Part shown: positions 8,819 to 18,298 of the stretch, piece after piece
Layout of the letters: each line of letters opens with the position of its first letter
How positions within the stretch are numbered: the first letter of the stretch is position 1
NCBI RefSeq assembly: GCF_900111565.1
Contig: NZ_FOIK01000001.1
Location: 1,767,309-1,831,308 of the forward strand
Reading direction: 5' to 3'
DNA: 64,000 nt
Origin: Paenibacillus sp. NFR01
GTDB lineage: Bacteria; Bacillota; Bacilli; Paenibacillales; Paenibacillaceae
Notes under the pieces: model-generated
The model's database searches: none
What the model was told of the DNA's origin: nothing
Seen by the model: the letters and a program-made list of their open reading frames with translations, nothing else
Program-made: the position numbers and the translations under genes

Positions 8819-9001
8819 TAACGGACACAGGAGGCGCTATTTAGCTGAAAATCGCCTTTTTTCCAGGATAACGGACCTAAGCGCCGTTATTTTTGGATAT
8901 GAGGCTATAAAATAGGCCACATATCCATAATAAAGGCGCTGGAGTCCGTTACAGCGGGAAATAAGCGATTTTTGCGGAAATAAAGGCGCTCAGGTCCGTT
9001 A
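8819..9001. repeat. Imperfect 82-bp inverted repeat (MITE-like or hairpin element)
   Basis: The left arm (8819-8901) begins TAACGGAC and ends GGATATG. The right arm (8920-9001) is its reverse complement with scattered mismatches, around an 18-bp centre. Within each arm the module TAACGGAC-n-GCGCC-n-TTATTT occurs twice, so the element is itself built from repeated half-units. It could fold into a long cruciform or RNA hairpin. No coding capacity is visible. Confidence 0.7.
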
Positions 9002-9035
9002 CACACGAACGGGATCGGAGCGCCGCGTCTTCCGG

Positions 9036-9192
9036 GCGATGAGCGGAGCCTGTGGCCAAAAGCCGCGCGAAATACGGTAGCGCTGTCTCCCCGAGCCTGT
9101 GCGGTCACGAGCTGGCGATGAGTGGAGCGCTGCGGTCGGGAGCCGAGCGATATGCAGAAGGGGTCCCCTTTCCGAGCCTCTACGGCCCTGAT
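9036..9192 (+). repeat. Two diverged direct repeats of about 77 bp
   Basis: Unit 1 (9036-9111) and unit 2 (9115-9192) both begin GCGATGAG-GGAGC and share an AGCCG-GCGA-AT block and a later CGAGCCT-t-CGG block at the same spacing. They lie between the long inverted repeat and the GH127 stop codon. Confidence 0.55.
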
Positions 9193-9276
9193 CCACGCAA
9201 AAGCCGCTCGCCACTGGCTTCTCGTCCGGTGCTCCTCCAAGAGCCAGCTCCCCCGCTCCATGCTCCCCTTACCTCT

Positions 9277-11244
9277 TTACGCCTTCGCTTCTGGCACCCA
9301 AACGCTCATCTCGCCGCTGCCGCGGTTGCCCCACAGGTAATACGGCACCGCTGTCACTTTGACCGGCCGGAGCGGCGCTTTCGCCTTGGCGTACAAGCCG
9401 CCGTTCCACGCGGCTTCATCCGTCCGTAGGCCTTCGCTTTCGATGACGATCGCGCCGCCAAGCAGGGACGGATCGAATGACTCGTTGAAGGCTGCTTCTT
9501 CCTTCAAGGCAATCGAGCTGAGCGGCTCGCCGTTATCGGCTTCCTCCAGGCAGTACACCAGTGGGCCGCGCTGGATGGCCGTCTTGTGGGCATCTGCGCG
9601 CAGGCTTGGATGCGCGTAGACACGGTGCGTCGTCATGGGCATCATTGCTTCGATCACATCGCCGGCCTTCCAGGTGCGGCGGATAACTACATATCCTTGC
9701 TCAATATGTCCAGCGACTTCGAGTGCTTCGCCGTTAACTTTCAGTGCAAAACCTTCGCTCCATGCCGGCATGCGCAATGCGATGCCGAATTCACAAGTAG
9801 CTTCCGGGCGGATCTCAAGCGACACTTTGCCTTCCCAAGGGTAGTTGCTGTGCTGGACAATCACCGTATCGACGCCGCCCAGCCGGGCCTTAGTCTCGCT
9901 GCCGATGAACAGATTCACGTACAAGACATCGCCATGCACCGTATAGAGGTATTCGTTCAGCGAGGTCAGCAGGCGGGCCACATTCGGCGGACAGCAGGCG
10001 CAGCCGAACCAGCCTTGGCGTTCAGACTTCACGTGATGTTTGCCCGGATTGTGACGGCAGGCTTGCGGCCAGACCTCCAGCGGGTTCACGTAGAAATAAT
10101 GTTTGCCATCCTGGGCCATGGAACCAAGCACATTGTTGTACAGTGCCCGTTCCATTACTTCCGCATACCGGGCATCCGGGGTCAGCTCCAGCATGCGCCG
10201 CGCGAAAAAGATCAGCCCGATCGAAGCGCAGGTCTCCGCATAGCCCGTATCGTTCGGCAGATCATAATCGAAGGTGAACGCTTCGCCGTGATGGGTAGAG
10301 CCGATGCCGCCCGTGATGTACATCTGTTTTTCGGTCGTGTTGTTCCACAAGCGTTCGCAGGCTTCACGCAGGGCATTGTCATGATATAAAGCAGCCAGGT
10401 CCGCCATGGCGGTATACATGTATACGGCACGGACGGAATGGCCGGATGCTTCGGTCTGCTCGGTTACCGGCACATGGGCTTGAAGATAACGCAGATCAAA
10501 GCTTGAGGTCGGATTCGGACTCCAGTGCGTCAAACGGCCGCGCCGCTCCCATTCCTCATAGAGAAAGTTCGGCTGCTGCCCGCGCTGGTCGATAAAGAAA
10601 CGGGCCAGCTCCAGATAACGTTCTTCGCCGGTCAGGCGGTACAGCTTCACCAGCGCCAGCTCGATCTCCTGATGGCCGTCATAGCCCTTCAGCTTACCTT
10701 CCTCCGGCCCGAAGACCTCGGATACATAATCAACCATCTTGATCATAATGTTCAGCAGCTTGTCCTTGCCGGTGGCCTCATAATAAGCGACGGCAGCTTC
10801 GATAAAATGCCCGGCGACGTACAGCTCATGGCAATCGGCCAGATTGGTCCAGCGTTTGCCCGGTTCCTTGATCGTAAAATACGTGTTCAAATATCCGTCA
10901 GGCTGCTGGGCTTCGCCGACAAGGTCAATCATTTCATCCGCTTGCCGCTCCAGCTCGGGATCCGGTTTGATGCGGAGCGAATAGGCCACCGCCTCCAGCC
11001 ATTTCGCAACATCGCTGTCCTGGAACACCCAGCCGTGGAATTCCCCGCTCCGGCGTCCTGCCGCGATTTCGAAGTTGGCGATCGCATGGCTCGGCTCGGC
11101 ATCCGGAACCCGGTCATGCAGCGCTTCATACTGGTAGGGAATAACCACATCCTGCACCAGCTTAATATATTGATCCCAGAAATTGTCGCGAATGACGGAT
11201 TTCAGGCTTGCCGTTTTTGGGGCGGCGCTTGCATTTTTGACCAT
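9277..11244 (-). CDS. GH127-family beta-L-arabinofuranosidase-like glycoside hydrolase
   Basis: A 655-residue intracellular glycosidase with no signal peptide. It shows the GH127 layout: an N-terminal segment (VIRDNFWDQYIKLVQDVVIPYQYEAL), an alpha/alpha barrel with QQPDGYLNTYFT and GHFIEAA, then the catalytic region with the Glu of GYAETCASIG and the zinc/catalytic Cys cluster FGCACCPPNVAR. The C-terminal beta domain includes TAIQRGPLVYCLEEAD. The family removes beta-L-arabinofuranose from plant glycans; other GH127 specificities exist. ATG 11244 follows GGGAGGA. The gene is divergent from an AraC regulator, its probable controller. Confidence 0.9.
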   Translation of the reverse strand: MVKNASAAPKTASLKSVIRDNFWDQYIKLVQDVVIPYQYEALHDRVPDAEPSHAIANFEIAAGRRSGEFHGWVFQDSDVAKWLEAVAYSLRIKPDPELERQADEMIDLVGEAQQPDGYLNTYFTIKEPGKRWTNLADCHELYVAGHFIEAAVAYYEATGKDKLLNIMIKMVDYVSEVFGPEEGKLKGYDGHQEIELALVKLYRLTGEERYLELARFFIDQRGQQPNFLYEEWERRGRLTHWSPNPTSSFDLRYLQAHVPVTEQTEASGHSVRAVYMYTAMADLAALYHDNALREACERLWNNTTEKQMYITGGIGSTHHGEAFTFDYDLPNDTGYAETCASIGLIFFARRMLELTPDARYAEVMERALYNNVLGSMAQDGKHYFYVNPLEVWPQACRHNPGKHHVKSERQGWFGCACCPPNVARLLTSLNEYLYTVHGDVLYVNLFIGSETKARLGGVDTVIVQHSNYPWEGKVSLEIRPEATCEFGIALRMPAWSEGFALKVNGEALEVAGHIEQGYVVIRRTWKAGDVIEAMMPMTTHRVYAHPSLRADAHKTAIQRGPLVYCLEEADNGEPLSSIALKEEAAFNESFDPSLLGGAIVIESEGLRTDEAAWNGGLYAKAKAPLRPVKVTAVPYYLWGNRGSGEMSVWVPEAKA

Positions 11245-11381
11245 TTTTAGTGTCCTCCCGTTGGCTCCGTTTCTTTTCAATTGCAATTATATCGGCTAGA
11301 ATGGAGAAATAACATCAGGAAAGACAACTGATTTTTTGTATTATTTCACACTGAAAATTAACACTTTTGGAGGTGCTCCTC

Positions 11382-12260
11382 TTGAATGGCAATCCGGCGT
11401 ATGTCCATCTGGCCGCCCCGCCGTTCCCTTATTTTTTGGATTGCGGCCGGACCGTATACCAGCCGGGCGATCAGCATCCGGACCGCGACAGCCTCGGCTT
11501 CTTCGACCTGCTCCTCGTGGAGCGTGGATGCCTGTTCATCGGCGAAGCCGGCAGGGAATGGGCGCTGAGGGCCGGCGACACCTTGCTGCTGCTGCCCGAC
11601 CGCGATCATTATGCAGTCAAGCCCTGCGAGGAGGAGACGGTTTTCGTCTGGGTCCATTTCCACACCGTCGGCGAATGGTTTGAAGCGGAGGGGGATGCCC
11701 GGCATATGAACCGTGAAGGGCATCTCCGCCGCTTTTTCACCCATCCGTATACGATCCGTGTGCCGAAGGCCGGTGTCCTTCCAGCCTCGCCCGAAGGCGG
11801 CGGACAAAGTGAGCTCCTGCTTCAACTGCACCAGGGCCGGCGTTCCAGCGCCGTCTGGCAGCAGCAACGGATCTTCGAGGAAATGCTGCGGATGATGGAT
11901 CTCGCCCGCCGGGATCAGACCGGAAGCCATACGGTCGAGTTGGCCGAACAAACCGAAGCTTACCTGCGGGCCCATTATGACGAAGCGCTGACCAACAGCC
12001 GGCTGGCGGAGGCACTGCATTTTCACTACAACTATCTGGCAAGATGCATGAAGCGGGTCTACGGCGTGACACCGATGGAATACTTGACCGACTACCGGCT
12101 GGAGCAGGCCAAGCTGCTGCTGCTCAAAACCGAGCTGCCCGTGTCCGCCGTCGCCGAACGCACCGGGTTTGAGAGCATCGCCTACTTCTCGCGGCGTTTT
12201 ACCGCCAAGGCCGGCATTTCGCCGCTGCAATTCCGCAAACAGTTCTCGCGAGGAACGTAA
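11382..12260 (+). CDS. AraC-family transcriptional regulator
   Basis: A 292-residue regulator. The N-terminal cupin-type sugar-binding region (about 1-150: LGFFDLLLVERGCLFIGEAGREW, AGDTLLLLPDRDHY) is followed by two HTH motifs of an AraC DNA-binding domain (about 195-290: LAEALHFHYNYLARCMKRVYG, then AVAERTGFESIAYFSRRFTAKAG). A TTG start at 11382 is chosen because GGAGGT (11369-11374) is correctly spaced. It is divergently placed, 137 bp from the GH127 gene, and probably activates it in response to an arabino-sugar. Confidence 0.88.
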   Translation: MNGNPAYVHLAAPPFPYFLDCGRTVYQPGDQHPDRDSLGFFDLLLVERGCLFIGEAGREWALRAGDTLLLLPDRDHYAVKPCEEETVFVWVHFHTVGEWFEAEGDARHMNREGHLRRFFTHPYTIRVPKAGVLPASPEGGGQSELLLQLHQGRRSSAVWQQQRIFEEMLRMMDLARRDQTGSHTVELAEQTEAYLRAHYDEALTNSRLAEALHFHYNYLARCMKRVYGVTPMEYLTDYRLEQAKLLLLKTELPVSAVAERTGFESIAYFSRRFTAKAGISPLQFRKQFSRGT

Positions 12261-12338
12261 AATTAGGAATCGCCTGCCATTTTTTGGACTGGACTAGCAT
12301 ATAAATGAAGACATGCCTTATTCATGGAGATGTTGGAT

Positions 12339-12920
12339 ATGCGACTGTCTGGCAAACTGCTCGTCATCATGCTTGGAAGCCTGCTGATCGGGGCGGGAAC
12401 GAACTTCTTTCTGGTTCCTTATAAGATCTTGGACGGGGGCATCATCGGCATCGCGCTCATTCTGAATTACATGACCGGCGCCAAAATCGGCCAGGCTGTC
12501 ATTCTCTGCAGTCTCCCGATCTTTGCCCTGGCATGGTATAAAGCGCGCGAGGTGTTCTACAGCAGCGTCCTTGGCCTAATCGTCTCATCCTTCTGCATCG
12601 AAGCGCTGGGTCCGCTGCAATATTACTTTCTCTATTACATCGAGCTGGGGTCGATCTCGAGTGCAATCATCGGCGGCTTCTTGATGGGCAGCGGCCTCGG
12701 CATCATGCTCCGCTTCAAGGCCAGCACCGGCGGAACCGATTTGCTCGCCAGGCTGATCCGGCGTTACGTTCCGGTTAATATGGGATTGATTATTTTCGCG
12801 ACGGATGCCGTTATCATCGGGGCGGGGGGCGTGCTGATCTCGAAGGAGACCTTTTTTCATTCCATTCTGACGATCGCGGCGGGCGGCGTGGCAACGGGGT
12901 TATGTACGCTGGAATCTTGA
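12339..12920 (+). CDS. YitT-family membrane protein (short form)
   Basis: About 193 residues with five predicted membrane helices. It begins with the YitT signature GSLLIGAGTNFFLVPYKILDGG and has the STGGTDLLARLIRRY motif typical of DUF161. Usual YitT proteins are about 280 residues and end in a cytoplasmic DUF2179 domain; here the protein stops after the last helix, so that domain is absent. ATG 12339 has GGAG 9 nt before it; ATG 12324 is an alternative. Function unknown. Confidence 0.8.
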   Translation: MRLSGKLLVIMLGSLLIGAGTNFFLVPYKILDGGIIGIALILNYMTGAKIGQAVILCSLPIFALAWYKAREVFYSSVLGLIVSSFCIEALGPLQYYFLYYIELGSISSAIIGGFLMGSGLGIMLRFKASTGGTDLLARLIRRYVPVNMGLIIFATDAVIIGAGGVLISKETFFHSILTIAAGGVATGLCTLES

Positions 12921-12938
12921 GAACGTTCAGATCCGGCA

Positions 12939-12986
12939 AAAAATAACCAGCCACCGGTGCGTATGCCGGTCGTGCTGGTTATTTTA
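12939..12986. terminator. Bidirectional terminator, yitT/marR
   Basis: AAAATAACCAGC pairs with GCTGGTTATTTT, and an inner CACCGG/CCGGT helix extends the stem. A and T runs flank both ends, between two convergent genes. Confidence 0.85.
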
Positions 12987-13007
12987 ATCCTGCTCCTATG
13001 TAGAAGA

Positions 13008-13439
13008 TTATGAGGTCGTTCCTTCGGCAGCAGGCGCCACCGCCAGCTTGCCCATCAAATAGAGCAGCAGCTGCTGATTATGCGAAGAGATCGGATCGAG
13101 GGCTTCGGCAAAAAAGTCGCTGCGGATCTTCAGGCCGCGCTCGGTTTCCCGTTTTCCGTTATCCGTAATGCTGATCCAGACGATGCGGCGGTCGGCTTCA
13201 TCGCGTTCACGGGCGATCAATCCATGCTTCTCCATCCGGTCCAGCAGCATGGTCACGGCAGCGGGACTCGTCGCCAGATGCGGAGCGAGGTCGGAAGGCT
13301 TCATTGCATCGCGTTCCTGCAGCAATTCAAGAACCGTCAATTGGGAATCCGTCAATGTCGGAGCCAGCTTGCTTTCCATGTGAAGCTTATATTCCTTCAA
13401 TAGTTTCTGCCAAATTTTACTGAATTCAACGGAGTGCAC
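13008..13439 (-). CDS. MarR-family transcriptional regulator
   Basis: A 143-residue winged-helix regulator. The HTH and wing are clear: LTDSQLTVLELLQERDAMKPSDLAPHLATSPAAVTMLLDRMEKHGLIARERDEADRR is the standard MarR core, here at about residues 29-86. N- and C-terminal helices would form the dimer. Such proteins often respond to phenolics or oxidants. No divergent target gene is adjacent. The start is GTG 13439 with AAGGAAGGAAG upstream. Confidence 0.88.
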   Translation of the reverse strand: MHSVEFSKIWQKLLKEYKLHMESKLAPTLTDSQLTVLELLQERDAMKPSDLAPHLATSPAAVTMLLDRMEKHGLIARERDEADRRIVWISITDNGKRETERGLKIRSDFFAEALDPISSHNQQLLLYLMGKLAVAPAAEGTTS

Positions 13440-13551
13440 ACTTCTTCCTTCCTTTCCTTGCCAAAAATGAACATCACGATTTCATCCTCTCTACATTTTC
13501 GCGAAAAAACTTCCATTTCCTGCAAAACGAAAAAGAAAAGTTCATGGAATT

Positions 13552-13571
13552 AAAAAAACGGCGCGTCGCCG
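13552..13571 (-). terminator. Terminator of parC
   Basis: On the minus strand a compact CGGCG-ACG-CGCCG hairpin is followed by seven T residues, about 46 nt after the parC stop. Confidence 0.75.
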
Positions 13572-13617
13572 GCTCCGGAGAGCAGGCAACACACCGTTCG
13601 ATGATAATGCAAATGAA

Positions 13618-16059
13618 TTATTGTATCGCCGGGAACAAACTGATAATCTCGTCTTTCTTCTCCACTGGTACAAGCGCCTTGCCGATAGACTTGCGCTCGC
13701 CAAGGGGCGCAGCTTCCGAAGTGAAGGTGTGTACAAGCCCGCTTTGGGTAATCGCGGTTAACTCCAGCGCCTCGCGGCAGTAGAATGCGCCGGTCAGGCG
13801 GCTGCCGTTCGGACGCACCCGCTTGCCTTCCTTGAACTCGAAGGTCTGCATGCCCTTGCCGCCGCGGCTTTGCGACGGGTAATCGAGCAATAGCGTCCGC
13901 TTGCCGTAACCAAGGTCGGAGATGACGAGGATTTCGCCCTCGTCCTCGGCAACGAAGAAGCCGGCAATCACCTCGTCGCCTTCGCGCAGTTGGATGCCCC
14001 GTACACCGCTGGCGACGCGGCCCATCGGATTCACTTCATTTTCGCGGAACCGGATGCTCATGCCTTCGCTGGTAATCAGCACAAGGTCTTTGTCGTTATG
14101 ACTGAGGGTAACGCTGATAATTTCATCGCCTTCAGCAACTTTGCAGGCTGCTATCGCACCGGAACGGGTGGTCGAATACTCTTTGAGCTCGGTCCGTTTC
14201 ACTTGGCCTTTGCGGGTCAAGAATACCAGGCTGGCTTGAGACTCTTCCAAATTGTTAACCGGCAGCAGGCTGACGATGCCGTCGCCTTTGGCGAGGCCGA
14301 TCACATTGACGATCGCCGTGCCGGGGTCCTTCCATTTGAAATCCGGAATCTGATGGACCGGCAGCAGGAAATATTGGCCTTTGCGGGTAAAGACCAGCAG
14401 GCTGTCTCTCGTATTCAGCTCCAGCAGCTTGACGATGTGGTCGCCTTCCTTGACGCCGGAAGTCTGGCGTTCCCCGCCGGAGCGGGTAAAGGACAACATC
14501 CCCGTCCGCTTGATGTAGCCGTCCGCGGACAAAGTCACCAGTACGTCCTCCGCGTTGACGAGCACTTCCAGGCTCACCTTCAGCTCCTCCACCTCGCCCT
14601 GGATCTGCGAGCGGCGTTCGATGCCGTATTTGTCCCGAATCTCCAGCAGCTCCTTGCGGATCACTGCTACGAGCTTCTTGTCGCTCTCCAGAATGCCGCG
14701 CAGCGTATTTATGCGCGCCTGTGTCTCATCCAGCTCCTTTTGGAGCGAATGGATCTCGAGGTTGGTCAAACGGTAGAGCTGCAGGGTCAAAATCGAATCG
14801 GCCTGTCGTTCGCTGAAGCCGAACATCCAGACGAGATTGTTCTGCGCATCCTGGCGGTTCTTCGAGGCCTTGATCGCAGCGATCACTTCATCCAGAATGT
14901 TCAGCGCCTTGACCAGTCCCTCCAGAACATGGGCCCGGTCCTCTGCCCGCTCCAGGTCAAACTGGGTGCGGTGGGTCACGACCTCGCGCTGATGCGCGAT
15001 GTATGCTTCAAGAATCGGCTTCAAGCCCAGCTGCTGCGGGGCTTTGTTGACGATGGCCACCATGTTCAGGTTGTATGTGACCTGAAGATCGGTTTTTTTG
15101 AGCAGATAGGTCAGCACGCCCTGGGCATCCGCTTCCTTCTTCAGCTCTACGACGATCCGCAGGCCGTCGCGGCCGCTTTCGTCGCGGACTTCGGCGATGC
15201 CCTCGATTTTTTTCTCCAGACGGATATTCTCCATCGCAGTCACGAGGCGCGATTTCACGACCTGGAACGGCACCTCGGTAATGACGATCTGCTGCTTGCC
15301 GCCGCGTAAGTTCTCAATCTCGGCTTTGGAGCGCAGATAGATGCGGCCTTTGCCCGTGCGGTACGCTTCAAGAATGCCGTCCCCGCCCATGATTGTACCC
15401 CCGGTAGGGAAATCCGGTCCCTTGATAAAGGTCATGATCTCTTCCAGCGGAATATCCGGCTTTTGCATCACGGCGATGCAGGCGTCGATGACCTCGCGCA
15501 GGTTATGCGGCGGAATCTCCGTGGCAAAACCCGCAGAAATGCCGGATGCCCCGTTGACGAGCAGATTCGGGTATCTTGAGGGAACGACGACCGGCTCCTT
15601 GGCCGTGTTGTCGAAATTGTCCTTGAACAGGACGGTGCGCTTCTCGATGTCGCGCATCATCTCCATCGCGATATTCGACAGGCGGGCTTCCGTATAGCGC
15701 ATTGCCGCCGCCGGATCGTCGTCCATCGAACCCCAGTTGCCATGGCCGTCGACGAGCACATGCCCCATTTTCCAAGGTTGGGCCATCCGCACCATCCCGT
15801 CGTAAATTGAAGCATCGCCGTGGGGGTGATAGTTACCCATAACGTCGCCGACGGTCTTCGCCGACTTGCGGTAAGGCTTGTCCGGCGTATTGCCCGAATC
15901 GTACATCGCGTACAGAATGCGCCGCTGCACAGGCTTCAGCCCGTCGCGCACGTCGGGAATCGCCCGGTCCTGAATAATGTATTTGGAATACCGGCCAAAG
16001 CGGTCGCCGACGACCTCTTCCAGAAAAGCCGGACTAAATTGTTCTGATAAACTGCTCAC
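13618..16059 (-). CDS. parC: DNA topoisomerase IV subunit A
   Basis: An 813-residue breakage-reunion subunit that decatenates daughter chromosomes with ParE. The catalytic Tyr is Tyr122 in [11 protein letters not shown]. The winged-helix region ([15 protein letters not shown]), the tower and coiled-coil, and a C-terminal beta-pinwheel ([15 protein letters not shown] and similar blades) are all present. The quinolone-determining segment reads [12 protein letters not shown], so the position equivalent to Staphylococcus aureus GrlA Ser80 is Ala83. The start is GTG 16059 with AGGAGTGAG upstream. It lies 63 nt after parE, the usual operon order. Confidence 0.96.
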   Translation of the reverse strand: MSSLSEQFSPAFLEEVVGDRFGRYSKYIIQDRAIPDVRDGLKPVQRRILYAMYDSGNTPDKPYRKSAKTVGDVMGNYHPHGDASIYDGMVRMAQPWKMGHVLVDGHGNWGSMDDDPAAAMRYTEARLSNIAMEMMRDIEKRTVLFKDNFDNTAKEPVVVPSRYPNLLVNGASGISAGFATEIPPHNLREVIDACIAVMQKPDIPLEEIMTFIKGPDFPTGGTIMGGDGILEAYRTGKGRIYLRSKAEIENLRGGKQQIVITEVPFQVVKSRLVTAMENIRLEKKIEGIAEVRDESGRDGLRIVVELKKEADAQGVLTYLLKKTDLQVTYNLNMVAIVNKAPQQLGLKPILEAYIAHQREVVTHRTQFDLERAEDRAHVLEGLVKALNILDEVIAAIKASKNRQDAQNNLVWMFGFSERQADSILTLQLYRLTNLEIHSLQKELDETQARINTLRGILESDKKLVAVIRKELLEIRDKYGIERRSQIQGEVEELKVSLEVLVNAEDVLVTLSADGYIKRTGMLSFTRSGGERQTSGVKEGDHIVKLLELNTRDSLLVFTRKGQYFLLPVHQIPDFKWKDPGTAIVNVIGLAKGDGIVSLLPVNNLEESQASLVFLTRKGQVKRTELKEYSTTRSGAIAACKVAEGDEIISVTLSHNDKDLVLITSEGMSIRFRENEVNPMGRVASGVRGIQLREGDEVIAGFFVAEDEGEILVISDLGYGKRTLLLDYPSQSRGGKGMQTFEFKEGKRVRPNGSRLTGAFYCREALELTAITQSGLVHTFTSEAAPLGERKSIGKALVPVEKKDEIISLFPAIQ

Positions 16060-16122
16060 GTTCGCTCACTCCTATAATCGCAATCTCTTGGGCATGACCG
16101 GGATTGCGCCGCTAATCCGCCG

Positions 16123-18105
16123 TTACTCCGCGATTTCGGTAAAATCGACGTTCTCCACGATCCAGCGCTTGCGCGGATCCACCTTGTCGCCCATCAGCGT
16201 GGACACCCGGCGCTCCGCCTTGGCTGCGTCTTCGATCTGCACCTGCAGCAGCGTCCGTGTTTCCGGATTCATGGTCGTTTCCCAGAGCTGCTCGGGGTTC
16301 ATCTCCCCAAGTCCCTTGTAGCGCTGCAGCTCGAAATTTTTGCCGAATTCCTTGAGGTAATTCTGCAGTTCTTCATCGCTCCACGCATAGCGCACCGTCT
16401 CGAGCTTGCCCGATTTACGCGTCAGCTTGTACAGCGGCGGCTGGGCGATAAACACTTTGCCTGCGTCAAGCAGCGGCTTCATGTACCGGTAAAAGAAGGT
16501 CAACAGCAGCACCTGGATATGCGCACCGTCCGTGTCGGCATCCGTCATGATTATGATTTTGGAATAATTGCTGTCTTCCACCGTAAAATCGGAACCGATG
16601 CCGGCGCCGATCGCCGAAATAATCGCTTTGTATTCATCGTTCTTCAGAATGTCGAGCAGCTTGGCTTTCTCTGGATTCATCGGCTTGCCCTTCAGCGGCA
16701 AAATCGCCTGCAGCTTGGAGTCGCGGCCCTGCTTGGCCGAGCCGCCGGCGGAATCGCCTTCGACGATGAACAGCTCGGTACGCGTCACGTCCTTGGACTG
16801 CGCCGGCGACAGCTTGCCGCCGAGGTTCGAGCTCTCGCTGCGTTTCTTACCGCTACGGATCTCGTCCCGTGCCTTGCGGGCCGCTTCGCGGGCTTTGGCT
16901 GCCTGGATGGATTTCTTCAGCAGGCTTTGGCCCACCTGCGGATTCTCCTCCAGGAAACGGGCGATCTGCTCAGCGACAATGGAATCGACCGCGCTGCGCG
17001 CCGAAGCGCTGCCGAGCTGGTCCTTCGTCTGGCCGACGAATTCAACCTCGGACATTTTGACGCTGATGACTGCCATCATGCCTTCGCGCAGATCGTTGCC
17101 TTCGAGATTTTTGTCTTTCTCCTTCAGCAGTTGCGTCCGGCGGGCGTAATCGTTCATGACGCGGGTATACGCCGTCTTGAACCCGGTCTCGTGGGTACCG
17201 CCGCTGCGCGTCGGAATCGAATTGACGAAAGAGGCCAGCGTTTCGGTGTATCCGGCATTGTACTGGAGCGCCACCTCAACCTCGATATCGTCTTTTTCGG
17301 CACTGAAATGGACAACGTCATGCAGCACGTCCTTGCCCTCGTTCAGGAACTGAACGAACTGGCTGGCGCCGCCTTCGTAGAAAAACTCGTCCTGTCTTCC
17401 GTTGCGCTCGTCGGTCAGAACGATACGCAGCCCCGAGTTCAGAAACGCGATTTCCTGCACCCGCTCCGCAAGGACGTCGTAGCTCAGGGAGATGCCGCCC
17501 GAGAACACGCGAATATCCGGCTTGAAGGTGATCTTCGAACCGGTTTTATTCGTATTGCCCAGCACTTCCAGCCCGGTTACCGGCTCGCCGACATGCTCCT
17601 TGCCGTTTTTGTCCACCCAATATTCGTAGCGCTGGCGATGGATTTTACCTTCGCGGTAAATCTCGACCTCCAGCCATTCGGACAGCGCATTGGTGACCGA
17701 GGCCCCTACGCCGTGCAGACCGCCGGACTTTTTGTAGCCTGCGCCCCCGAATTTGCCCCCGGCATGCAGCATCGTGAATACGACCTGCGGCGTCGGAATG
17801 CCCGTCTTGTGCATCCCCGTCGGGATGCCCCGGCCGTTGTCGATGACGGTAACCGAACCGTCCTTGCGCAGCGTAATATCGATTTTGTTGCAAAATTTGG
17901 CCAAATGTTCATCCACCGCATTGTCCACGATCTCCCATACGAGATGATGCAGCCCGGATGAGCTTGTACTGCCTATATACATACCGGGGCGCTTGCGGAC
18001 CGCGACGAGCCCCTCGAGTACCTGAATGTCGTCAGCATCGTATCCGGACTGGGCTCCCTTGCCGTCACCGGAGACATTTGCAAACATATCGATCTGTTCG
18101 AGCAT
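16123..18105 (-). CDS. parE: DNA topoisomerase IV subunit B
   Basis: A 660-residue ATPase subunit. The GHKL ATPase domain holds EIVDNAVDEHLA (magnesium-binding Glu/Asn), DNGRGIPTGMH and the GGLHGVGASVTNALS lid. The transducer follows, then the TOPRIM domain (ELFIVEGDSAGGSAKQGRD and IMTDADTDGAHI). ParE rather than GyrB is indicated by the lack of a nearby gyrA or recF and by the adjacent parC. ATG 18105 follows AAAGGAGGAGC. A half copy of the structured repeat lies about 83 bp upstream. Confidence 0.96.
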   Translation of the reverse strand: MLEQIDMFANVSGDGKGAQSGYDADDIQVLEGLVAVRKRPGMYIGSTSSSGLHHLVWEIVDNAVDEHLAKFCNKIDITLRKDGSVTVIDNGRGIPTGMHKTGIPTPQVVFTMLHAGGKFGGAGYKKSGGLHGVGASVTNALSEWLEVEIYREGKIHRQRYEYWVDKNGKEHVGEPVTGLEVLGNTNKTGSKITFKPDIRVFSGGISLSYDVLAERVQEIAFLNSGLRIVLTDERNGRQDEFFYEGGASQFVQFLNEGKDVLHDVVHFSAEKDDIEVEVALQYNAGYTETLASFVNSIPTRSGGTHETGFKTAYTRVMNDYARRTQLLKEKDKNLEGNDLREGMMAVISVKMSEVEFVGQTKDQLGSASARSAVDSIVAEQIARFLEENPQVGQSLLKKSIQAAKAREAARKARDEIRSGKKRSESSNLGGKLSPAQSKDVTRTELFIVEGDSAGGSAKQGRDSKLQAILPLKGKPMNPEKAKLLDILKNDEYKAIISAIGAGIGSDFTVEDSNYSKIIIMTDADTDGAHIQVLLLTFFYRYMKPLLDAGKVFIAQPPLYKLTRKSGKLETVRYAWSDEELQNYLKEFGKNFELQRYKGLGEMNPEQLWETTMNPETRTLLQVQIEDAAKAERRVSTLMGDKVDPRKRWIVENVDFTEIAE

Positions 18106-18187
18106 TCATGCTCCTCCTTTTTTTGCTCAATCAAAACGGGATAAACTGAACCACAGCAATCGGAGAATCAGGCCGGTCGCAGCTGCA

Positions 18188-18216
18188 GGGAATGTTTGGA
18201 CTTCCCCTTTGCTGTT
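18188..18216 (+). repeat. Half copy of the GCTGTT/AAAGGCGA structured element
   Basis: GTTTGGACTTCC (18194-18205) and GCTGTT (18211-18216) match the left half of the full copies at 39193 and 62831. The AAAGGCGA box and right half are missing. It sits upstream of parE. Confidence 0.65.
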
Positions 18217-18298
18217 CCCCCTACGCATATCTCCGCATTCGATGATCAGCTTAAACCGCTAAAAAATGCAAACAAACGTTTCGTTCACTTTGTACATT

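Larger units (their letters stand above)
8550..9276. other. Repeat-rich intergenic region
   Basis: I find no credible gene here. Reading frames lack family similarity and good ribosome sites. The stretch holds three kinds of repeat, listed separately, and probably accumulated intergenic elements. Confidence 0.6.

Noticed and set aside
16519..17961. A 480-residue rightward open frame
   Set aside because: Antisense to parE; the GTPase-free, His/Arg-rich translation has no recognisable domain.
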